This document shows, one piece after another, positions 1-12,000 of a DNA stretch of 14,470 bases (position 1 is its first letter; every line of letters starts with the position of its first letter). The stretch lies in the NCBI GenBank assembly GCA_045648025.1, contig JAZRNH010000051.1, positions 1 to 14,470 on the forward strand, read 5' to 3'. Below the pieces are notes generated by a model that worked only from the letters and a program-made list of their open reading frames with translations, had not been told where the DNA came from and made no database searches. Source of the stretch: RGIG1681 sp045648025 (lineage in GTDB: Bacteria > Bacillota > Clostridia > Christensenellales > UBA1242). Made by a program: the position numbers and the translations under genes.

Positions 1-3000
1 GTTTCAATATAATAAGATTTCATTACATTTTCAGCAGAAATATTGAATGTTGTTGCACCATTTGAGAATCTAGACTTAGCTTCTTCTGTGGTATAATCAT
101 AATTTTTATCAATTTGAACAAGTTGTTCTTCGTTCTTATCATAAATTTGTTCTTTGTATGAACTATCAAAGATTTTTGCATTTACACCAATTGATGCAAA
201 TTCATCAGTTTGGTCTTCAGCTTCTTCAATAGAAAGTACATTGAACTCTTTATAATATATAGTATCAGCACCTGTATCTAAATCTTTAATTATAACCTTG
301 TAGCTATCATATCTTCTACCAGCAACTTCAAGTTTAATAGCTCCATCAAGAAGAACAACTTTTGTTGTGGCATCTGCAAGTGGGGTACTGCTTGATCCTT
401 GATAAATTAAATGTTTATTATTTGTTCTATCAAACTTAACTGTGTAATTGCTTCCACCAATACCTTCAAATAAGTAAATTAATTCAAATACTTGAACTTT
501 TAATGGATAACATTCACCTGCATCGTCATCAATTTGATAAATAATATTTACATATAAGTTATCTTCAGAAAGATATGATTCTTCAGCTAAATCAGTTCCA
601 CCAGAACTAATTCCATCATCTCTTACAGAATATACTTTGTTATTAAGGAAGTAATAATAAGTTCCTTGATAATATAAGGTTAATGCATGAAGCATTGGGG
701 TTCCCACACCAAGAGCTGTTCCTGATTTTCCAGAACCTTTTGTGAGGGTAACAAATTTTCCACCTTCGCCATTTGCAGGTTGTGTAGAAAGTGATTGAAG
801 TTTTCCGTCCTTAGAAATTACATAAACATTGCCACCTGCATTTGTTACAGTGCTATTTGAAACAGTTGGGGTATATTGTTCAAGGTTGCTTCTGTAAGTG
901 TAGTCAACTAATGTTCCGTGACTTCTGGTTGGAAGGGTAACTTGTTTGTAGTATGCACTAAATACATTGTTAATGTTAGTTGCAGACTTAGACAAAATCA
1001 TAAATTGTCTAGCGGTTGAACCATACATATAGAATGTAAGTAATGAATTTTCAAATACTGAATATTTTACTGATTCAACAGTTTCTTCTGAACCTTCAAA
1101 TAAATACAATTCTTCAGTTTGTTCTAATACTTCAAATTGTGAATATCTGATATCACTATCTGCAGTAATATTAGAAGCATTTTGCTTAATTGTCATATAT
1201 GATTCAGCTTGTTTAATTGCCAAGACAAAGTTGAATCCATTTCCATTAACTTGTGCAATCTTATCTGGGTCATCACTGGTATAGTATGATGAGTTTCCAG
1301 GAGCGATAACACCAGTTAAATAAGTTTTATTTGATGAAACCTTTGTGTTGATATAGTCAGCAAAGAATACATGGTTAGAAGTTGGAACAAATACATATTC
1401 ATTATCAACATTTGAAACACCTGCAGGAGGTGCAATGTTTTTAAGCTTTGTACCATCAGCTAAAACAGTATTCAAACCAGCTGTTGTATCACTTGATAAT
1501 ATCTTTTCATCTGCAAGGTCCGCAAATAATGAATCATCACTATCAACCTTATTAGCATAGAATACTTTTAATGTGTGCCAATCATGAGCATCATCAATTC
1601 TTTCAGCAGCAATTTTAACAATTGAACCATCTGGAACGAATGCATAAATGAAATATTCATTAATTGAAGATGGGTTAATTGATGATGAAGAAAGAAGTTC
1701 AAATTCATCATCGCCATCAACTGCAGAGTCGATTGTGCCATTAATGGTTCCAATTGCAGGTTTTCCGTGAATTTCAAGTGTAATTCTTGGATTACTTAAA
1801 TTGGTTCCAGTTGTGTGAAGTTTGATGTAGTTCTTAGCAAATGCAACTTTATAGTATTTCTTTGTTTGAACAAGGATTTCGTTACCTTCAGAGAATGTAC
1901 TACCAATTGTATATCTAATAATTGGATTTGCACTAGAAACCGCATCAACTTGTTCTACGAATTGAGTTACATTTGTACAATATGCACCATCATAACCTAG
2001 ATAATAATCTTCACCATCTAATTCCATTACACTAACTTTCGATATGCCAGTTGCGGCAGCATCGTCAGTTGAGAATTGTTTTTGTGTTTCAAAATCAACA
2101 AATTTAATTTCAAACTTAGTAGGATCAGCACCGGTTTGAGAGAAGTCAGCACCATAAATAAATTGTAAGTAATATCTAGTAACTTCGACATCGTCAGTTG
2201 TTATATCTGGATTAAATGTTTTAACGATTGTTTGCTTACCAGCCAAAACATTAAGAGGTTTAACATCTGTGTTGTCAAGTGTGTTGATTAATTCATATTC
2301 AACCATGTCTGCTGATTCAGAAGTTGAAAGAACACCTGAAATTGTTTCACCATCAGCAAGTGTATAGATTTTTCCATTAACTGTTGCAGTTAATTCAATT
2401 TCTGGTTTTTCATATTCAAATGTAACTGTTGTTGCCTTGATACTTTCACTAGCTTCACAGTGAAGTTCAAGAACACCAGTTGATGTTGTATATGATCTTG
2501 TAAGCATATTAAGATATTCTTTATAAGAAATAGAAACTGCAGAGTCATTTGTTTGTAATGGAACATCTGTAATTTGTAAATCTTCATAGCTTGTTGAATT
2601 AGTATAATAATAATATCTATTAAATGCTAAGTTATTTGATTTGAAGTAAATAACAAGTGGAGTAGAGAAGAAGTATTCAAATTCAACGAAATATGAACCT
2701 TTTGTTTTTTCAGGAGCATCTTTAGTTGATCTAACCATGTCTGAGTTATAGATTGCTGAATTATAAACATTTCCAGCAGCTTTTGCATTAAAGTCATAGT
2801 CTTTCAAAACATCAACACCATCACTATCAACAGCATGGATTGCCTTGTTAACATAGTCAATTTCTTTCATTGAAGAAATATTACTCTTTGTTACATAAGG
2901 ATCATAAATAGCACCAACTTGATACATTGGGTGGATGTAAATTCTAATAGTACCACTCTTCTTATAGTTATAAATCAAGTTGTAATTTAAAATTGTATTA

Positions 3001-6000
3001 GTAATTTCAATTACATTGGCTGTATAAGCATAAAGTATAGCAGGGTTAGTATTTACAACACCTTCAAGTTTTGAACCATTTGCTGGATCAGAGTTTGGAC
3101 TAATTTCGTTTGAATAGAAACCATCAATAAATGAATCAGATGAAAGTGTAGCACTAAATGGTAATTCCGGATTGATGTTATATCTTCCACCACCAGCAAG
3201 ATAATACTTAATGTAATTATATAACTTAAAGTTATTTACATAGTTACCTTTAAATGTTGAAGGAGCTAAGTCATGAGTATTTAAATCTTCCTCTGTAAGA
3301 GCAATAAGATAATCATGTGGGTAGTAGAGAATAGCTTCACTAAGTGCACCAGCACCTGAACTTTCATTTTCAGAAAGTGTAATCTTAAATTCATAAATAT
3401 TAAATGTGTTGAATGTAATAACAATTACATCTTGTTTTTCTTCTGGAATCATTACTTTTGCAGATCTGAATAATTGTCTACCAAATGAGTCTGTAACTGA
3501 ATCATAACCATTTACTACGATACCATAAGGATCAAGTGCAGGGTTATTAGTTACAAATCTGGTAGTTTCAGCACCTGTTGAAAGTGCATATCCAAATATG
3601 TAAGTAACAGGATCAACTGTTAAACCTTCAATTGTAACACTATGAACATATTGTGTTGCAGAGAAACTTGTTTCGTTGTTTTTCTCAATCATTGTATAAG
3701 CACCAGCACCGTAATTATCATCACCAGCACCAGTTCCAGCACCTGCACCAGTTCCAGCTGAACCAATAGCAGTTAATGGATCATTTACTGCTGTTTTAAA
3801 TTGTGCAATGATTGTTACTGATTCTCTAATACTAAGTGAAATTGAGAATCCACTTCTTGAAGCATAATACATTTCTGGTTCACCAGTTGCATATCTAACT
3901 TCAAAACCAACAAAGTTTTCTGTGTGATACTCTTTTGCAAGAGTTACTGTTACAAATGTATAGCTTGGATAATATCTCTTAACAATATTATTTCTAATGA
4001 GATAAGGAACAGTATCTAAGATACAGTATAAACCATCAGCTGAAAGTTCCACAGATGCAGCAGATGTATCTCTTTGTGCATAAATATAAAGAGTATAATT
4101 ATCTTCAGTGATTTCAGCATCGAATTCACCACCATACAATGTTTCAAGTTGTGTTCTGACAGATGATTCAAACACAACTTTATTATTAATAACTGTAAAA
4201 TGATAATCAAAGACATCATGACCAACTGTTGCTGAGTAATAATAATCTTCAACTACATTTGTGAATGATACTTCAACAGTTTTAACTGGAGCATATTCAT
4301 CAACATCAGTCTTAATATAAATTTTGTTTTCGTCTGGATCTGGAACAGCTTCAAATCCAACACCAAAGATTGTTTTCAATTCAGCCAATTCATCTGGGTT
4401 AATGAATGTTACTTCAAGAGCAGGGTTGATTGTGAATTGATATTGTTTACTATTGAATTCAAAATATCCATCATAGTAGTAACCAGCAACATGTGCTCTA
4501 TATGAATTTAATTCTTTATATAACTTAATTTCAGTAATATCTTCTAAAAGAATATCATCGAAATATGTATTGTTGAATACATATAAAGCTGTTTGTGTTG
4601 CAGAATCATAAATAGTCTTAATATTGTTATTCAAAAGTTGAGATTGTGTTTCGTTTCCAATGGTTACATTGTTAACTGTTGTATAAATTGCAGATGAAGA
4701 GGTAAGATTTGTATTTTCACTAGATATTGATGAATTTTGAGCAAGAATTGAAACTTCATATGAATTTTTGTCGTTGATTACATTAATGTCAATAAGATCA
4801 TTTGGATTTGTGTAATCAGCAATCAAGTTTAATTCAAAGTAGTTTATATCAGAGTAAATTCTTGAATATCTAATGTGTCTATCAACAGTATCAGCTGGGT
4901 TACTTGAAATTGAATACATTTCATCGTAATCAGATGTATGCAATACAAAGTCTAAACCAGAGATTGTTGAAGCACTAAATACACCAGAACCATCATCAAA
5001 ATAGAATCCATTTTCTGCATATAATGTAACATGTGTTAATGAGCTAAATATTGTTGTCACAACATTTAAACTTGTATTAACTTCATCAATTGTTGCACCG
5101 AGAACCATACTTCCAGCCATTGTGGTTGTTTGGATAAATGCAAATGCTTGATGCAATTCACCATATACAGATACAGAAGAACTTTCTGTGTAATCAATCT
5201 TGATGGTCTTCATTTCAACATAAATACCATAGGCATTTGGTGTAAGGCTAGTTTCATTAATCTTGTTAGAAACAAGAATCATCTTACCGCCAACATTTTG
5301 CCACCAACCTGTAAATACATAACTCTTAGAGTTGATTGTTTTGATTGTTTGAAGCTCACCATAAGTTTCTGTAAATTCACCAGTCTTATAGTTTAATGTT
5401 TCATGAACAAGTCTTTCATTTTCATAAGAATAAATTCTTATATATCTTTGACCATCTCCAGAAGATGGACGAGAAGGTAAGTATTTTGCAAAGAAACTTA
5501 AATCATAACCAACTGTTGTTACAGCATAAACTGTAAATGTTGTGTTACTTGAAATAAGGTTTGTAGCAGATGCATCATAATCTGTTCCACCAGTTTCTTC
5601 TAATAAATACCAACCTTGGAAATAATAGGTTGTGTCAGTTACAAGATCTTCTGCTTTACCAGTTGCGGTTGGTTTTGTAACACCAAATGAGAGTTCGGTT
5701 CCATAAGGAACAGTAATATTAAAGAATAATGAAGTAGCATCTGAAGATACATCAATATCATCAATAACCATTTCAGCAGAACCAACTTCTTTGTCACCAT
5801 ATTGATATGTTGCAGAAATTGAGTTGTAAATATTCTTGATAGAACCCTTAATTGATAAATCTTTAACTTTATATTGGTTTTCGATTGTATCTTTCAAGTC
5901 AGTTTTACCAACAGCAATTCTGTATGTTAATGATACTAAAACTGCAAATCTAGCTTCAACAACAATATCCTTTTGATAACCGCTAAGGTCAATAACGATA

Positions 6001-9000
6001 TCTTCTTTGTTGTATGTATTTTCAATATAATCACCATTGATATAAATACCAATAAGACGATAGTTGTCATCTTTTGTTGTTGCAGTTAAGTGTAGCATTG
6101 GGGCTGCAGCAGAGTAGATTTCTGGATTTTCAGAATCAGTTCCACCAACGGTCATAATCTTTGCAGAAATTGAACCACCAGCTATTGAATCAACTGAACC
6201 ATATGTTTGGTTTTCATCAATTGTAGTTACAACATAGCTTACTGTCCAACCACCGTTTACAATTGACAAGATGTCATAATCACTTTCAATTACATACTTG
6301 TAACCAACTTTTCCAACTGAAGAAATGATAATTGGGTTAACTGATCCAATTTGATCATGACTTTGGATTTCGAAGATTACAACATTGTTTGAAACTAAAT
6401 AATGAACATTTCCTGCAACAGTAAGAAGAGGGTCTCCAATACGATTGATTGTACTATAAAGTCTTGAGTCAGCTACAAAGTAAATTTCGTTTTTATAAAC
6501 AACATATTTACCATCTAAAACATCTTTAGAGCTTAAATCGTAAGTTACAAATACAACTTGTCTGATTGTTGTATCGTAAGTGTATTCAGATGTTGGAAGT
6601 TCTTCACCAAATACAACTTTCTTATTTAACGAATCATATGTGAATGAACCATATAATTTATTATTGTTAATATAGAATACTTTTCCATCATTACGAACAA
6701 CATATTCAATATCTTGTGCTGGATATCTTTCACCAGTTGTATTATTAATTCTATTGCCTGTGTTTGTAATTGTAAAGTCATCATATTTTGATTCATCACC
6801 ATTATTTACTGAAATAGTGAAGTAATGACCTTCATATGCAGAAATTATTGTTTCGTTGAAATATGTATCAACAGGAACTTCCATAGAAATAATAGTTTCG
6901 GTTGCAGTTGTTGTTACATTTGAAATCAATCTAAAGTCTAAGACACTTGATGGGGTAAAGAAGTATCTGTAATTGATAAATGCTTTAACATAACCTGACT
7001 CACTATTTGGAAGTCTAATTTCAATTGGCTTAATTCTTACAAATCTTGCTACAAGGTTATCAACAAAGCTTTCTGGAAGAGCTGCTGTATAATCAGAAGC
7101 AACTAACATATATGTTGTTGGTCTGTATGAGTCAGCAATCTTTTGCCACCAACCAGTGAATAAGTATTTGTTATCACCATAAGTTAAAATATTGTCAGTC
7201 AAGTTTCCAACAACACCTTCTTCACTAATCTTAATGTCGCTAGGTTGAATGTTTTTGATTGAATTATAATTGCTTGTATCATCAATAAGCTCAACAAATG
7301 GCTTAGTTGTGATAGTAGGGTAAACTACATTGTTTGGATTGTTTGTTTTTGTATATTTAGCAACGATATCAATTGATGAACCATAGAAGTCTTGTGTAGC
7401 ATAGAAGCCCATTTTTGTTGATTGGTTAATAAGAGATTTTGATGAATCAAGTTGACCTCTATATAAGAACCAACCATCAAATTTATACCATTGACTGTTG
7501 TTTGATTGGAAAGTCTTTTCCATTACACTAAGGTCAACATATGTGCCGTATGCAACTTCATATTCGAAGATTAAAATCTTATTGTTTTCTTCTTCATCAA
7601 CAAGATATAAGTCACCAATAATTGATGATGTCTTATTATAAGCATAATAAGTTGTTCCGTCGTCTTCTGTAACCTTTGTCCAATAAACGGCAAAGTTTGC
7701 AGTTCCGATAGCATCGGTAAATGGAATGTTTTCGAATCCTGATGTGCTATATGTCTTTGATGGATCATATCTATCACCAGGTTGAACTTTTTCATAAACT
7801 TCCCAAATACTCTTTGTAAGTTTTGTTGTTTCGTTCATGCCACTAGGAGCACCATAAACAACTGTTGAATAAATGTTTGAAAGTTCAATTTTAACATCAA
7901 ACTTATTCATAATACTCTTATCAATACCATATTTTGAAAGAGCAGATCTATCTGTTGTTTCAGCAGCAAGTCTAACTGTAAACTTAATGTTTTCAGCAAA
8001 CTTAGCTTCAACAATTAAATCTCTTCTTCCATCTTCTGTTCCATCATGAACATAACCAAGAATTGCTGTATCAATAATCATTTCATTTGTATTTGCATAT
8101 GATTCAATACCAGTTCTTCCGGCTTGACTGATATAAACACCGTTAATCCAAAGACCAACAAATGTGTATCCAGGTTCTGGAGTGCAGGTTACAGAAAGCA
8201 TTGGGTAAGAAGCAGAGTAGAATACACCATCACTAACATTTACTTGATTGCCTCTTTCAAATGCATAAAGATGAATTGAACCACCCTTAGTGTTGTTAAC
8301 CTTATTTGAATTGTCATCATCATATTTGTTAATTGTTGATGTAAATGTGCTAATTTGGAATACCTTTTCATAGATTGCTTTTACAACCATTTCAGTAATA
8401 ATTTCACCATTACCAACTTGGATGTAACCCATAGAACTTTCACCAGAAACAATAGAAACTGTTCTATCTTTTTCATCACCATTTGCAGCAGGTGCATCGG
8501 TTTCACCAGAAAATTCTTCAGTAGTGTAGGTGTAATCACCACCAGCAGATTGTGTAATTTTAACAATCTTACCAGAGTAGGTATAACCAGTAACTCTATA
8601 TCCAAGTAAATGTCCAGCGGTAATCAAAAGATTTGAACCATTTTGAACATAGATGAATTGATCTTTAATTGTATATGAGTTAATTGTGCTTGTGAGTGAA
8701 TATGAGCCTAAGTTAACTTGATGAACTTTTGAACTATAAATTGAGTTGAATATAGAATCATCATCAATCAAGTAATATTGGTCTTTATTCTTTGTAATGT
8801 ATTCATTACCTGTTGTAATTCCAAGTAAATTTCCTGTAATTGTTGACTCAACAATATGTGTGTTAAGATTATCTTCAACTTCAGTTTCATATGAAACTTT
8901 TGTATATGTTCCATAAGCAGCTGACAACTTGATGTTATCTGATGCCATATATTCATATCCGATATCGGCAGAAATTGAACCATCGAAGTTTTCAAGTGTG

Positions 9001-12000
9001 TCTGTTGCTGAAAGATATACTGTTGAACCATTGTATTGGAATGTATAATTGCCTTCTTCAACATTATAAGCAAGAGGGAGCATAGTTTGAATAACTTTGG
9101 TTGTTTTATTATAAATGATTACATAACCTTCAGATTCACTTCCAGCACCCATTGTTGAAATTAATGGAAGGTCAATGGTTGCTGATTGAGAATATAAATA
9201 ACCATTGATATACCAACCATGGAACAATAAGTTATTAACTTCAGTATTTTCAGTTACTTTTGTTGATACTGATTGAGTTGTATATGTTCTACCTTTAAAT
9301 GGTTTAAAGAATGCATATTTCATACTAACTGAGTTAGCACTATGATATGTTGTCTTTGTGATATCACCGTTATTGTTAACAATAGTCACTGTATCAGCTG
9401 AATAATAAGATAAGTAATTAAAGTCTGTTACAGCTGTACCATCGTCAGTTAAATATTCGGCTCTTGATGAAACAGAAATAAGTGGACCATAGTCAATACC
9501 TTTGTTTGCATCTAAGATATTATCATTTACAACATAGCCATCAACCATTCTTTCAATAGTTACACTATATGCACTATAATATTCCATTATTGTTTTAATG
9601 TGTGAGAAACCTGAAATATCACCAGCTTCTGGAGATGTGTCAATAACAAAGATACCATTATGTTCTGATGAATCAATATAGTCGAATGTGTGGTCAGTGT
9701 TATCTTTAACAGGAATAATTGTACTTGTTGTGTATCTGTTTGAAACTTGAGGAGCAATATATGGATAAATCTTGATTGTTGAACCTCTTTGAATTGTGAA
9801 GGTTAATGTGTCAACATCACCAATTGATGCTCTAATTTCTACACCACCTGGATTTGTATAAACAATAGCTGCATCAAAGTAGCCATAGAATGTTCCAGGG
9901 TTCTTGTTCATAAATGCCATATCATCGTTGTGTGCATAAACAGTTTTGCTAACTGTAAACTTAACAACTTGTGCGAATTTAGCATAAATAACAATTTTCT
10001 TAACATCTTCACCATCAACCATTGAGGTTCCAAGTGAAATGTTTGTGCTTGAGTTATAACTCAAAATTGATTCAATTAAGATATAATACTCATTTGTATT
10101 GTTCTTCTTAATTGTTTCCATGTTGATATCAGAGAAAATCTTTTCTTCTGGTTCAACTCTCTTGTACTTATAAACATTACCAATAACAAATTCGCTTCCA
10201 GCATTTTGTTGTGGATTTGGCATAAAGTAATATTTTGTTCCATTATAGTCAAATTCATACCAAGATGAGCCAGAAATTGCTTTTGCTTTATATCTCTTAT
10301 AATAATAGTAATAGATAAATGAATATTCAGTTCCAGGAACTGTTTGAATGTTATAGTTGATAACATCACCAGCAGAAACTAACATTTCATTTGTAATACT
10401 TTGTGTATTGTTAAGAGTTTGTTTTTGTGTTTTATAAGTTGCAATTGTGTAATCTTTGATAGTTTCTTGAGTTGTTGGATTCTTATACTCAGTTACTTGC
10501 ATCTTTGTTTCATCAAAAATTTGGCCATATGGATATGTTCCAGCATTTTGAGTTAAACCATCGATTCTTGTTTCAACAGTAATAAATGATGAGAATCTAG
10601 CTTCAATTGAAAGGTCACTTGTTACTTTGTGTTTTCCTTCTGAATATTCACTATATTTTGCACCATAAACTGTGTAAACAATTTCACCAGCATTGTCTAA
10701 GAAATTAACAATAAATACAGATTGGTTATTATCATTAATTGAATTTATAAATGCATAATCACTATCTGTGTTAATACCATCAGAAATTCTTACATTATAA
10801 GTATTTGCAGGTGGGGCATTTTCAAATTCACTAAGAGGAACTAATCTTCTACCATTTGAATAGAATCCGATAAATGCAATAGGTTCAATTGCAAAGTAAT
10901 ACATATAGAAGTCTTGGTTTTGTCCAAGTTCCAAAATCATATTGTCATAATTATAATCAAATCCACCATTGAACACTTCATGAATTTGTGAAAGTGATCT
11001 TGGTCCACTGAATATAACTGAAAGTGTCTTTTGATTATAAAGTTCTGCTGTTGCAGATGCACTGATTGATGACAACATAAATTGTTTCATTGTTACAATA
11101 TATGCATCGGTATATTCATATTTAAATGTATATTTTCTATCATAGTTAAGAACTTCGTATGCATAAGGTTCATTTGCACCAAGAGGAATATCCTCTGTTA
11201 CTGTAGAAACAACTGGTGTTGTTTGTGTATAAGTTGTTTGTGCAAGGTTAATTGTATAACCAGCATTTGGAGAAGGGTAAATCTTGAGTTTTAAACCTTT
11301 TGTTACATAGTTCATTTTGATGTTTTGGTTACTTGCATCTTTCATTATCGCAAATGAATAATCATCATCTGGATCATTACTGATTTCTGTGATGGTTGTT
11401 GCAATACCAATTTCAAAATTCAAGTCGAAGTTATTATAACTTGCAGATGGAGAAGGTCTTGAAATTACGGAACCAAATGTTCCACCGCCATTTCCGGTGT
11501 CAATTGTGATTTCCAAAATTTCAATAAATACCGCTGAGAATGTTCCACTTGGAACATCGTTTTCAAAGTCAAATTTAAACTTGGCAAATTTATCAGATTT
11601 GTCAGTAACTTCAACCATGTTGCCGCCGTATTTATAACCCATGAACATATAGTATTTATCACCATATTTGAAATATTCAAAGTCAGTTGAAAGTGATACT
11701 GTAAGTTCATTCTTTGAATCAATTGTACCTGGATCTAAGAATTGATATCTCTTAGATTCTTCTGCTTTATAATAGAATGTTCCTTGGTCATCTTTAAATG
11801 CACCAATTGGAGCATTCAAATCACCAGGATAAGAGTGGTCTGTTCCGAACCAGTCAATGTTATATGCAAAGTCAAGTTGTACAACTGGAGCATCTGCCGG
11901 ATTAACTTGTTCTAAATTACCAGCACTATTAATGAAATAGAATTCTTCTGAGATTGTTAAGAATTTAACAGCCTCTTTTGTAGCTTTTAAATAGATTGCA

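Noticed and set aside
3699..3764. Possible RTX-type calcium-binding nonapeptide (AGDDNYGAG)
   Set aside because: A single loose match in a Gly/Ala linker; RTX domains need several tandem nonapeptides and none follow.
5130..5396. Plus-strand open frame of 88 codons
   Set aside because: It lies entirely antisense to the giant frame, has Cys- and Ile-rich low-complexity translation and no visible ribosome binding site; it is a shadow.
8355..8609. Plus-strand open frame of 84 codons, overlapped by a minus-strand frame at 8381..8605
   Set aside because: Both are in other registers over the giant gene; the composition is what antisense or shifted reading of an AT-rich, Asn/Thr-rich gene gives.
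8768..9073. Minus-strand open frame of 101 codons, the longest complete one
   Set aside because: It is on the same strand as the giant gene but in a shifted register, with no break in the giant frame that would require it; translation is low complexity.
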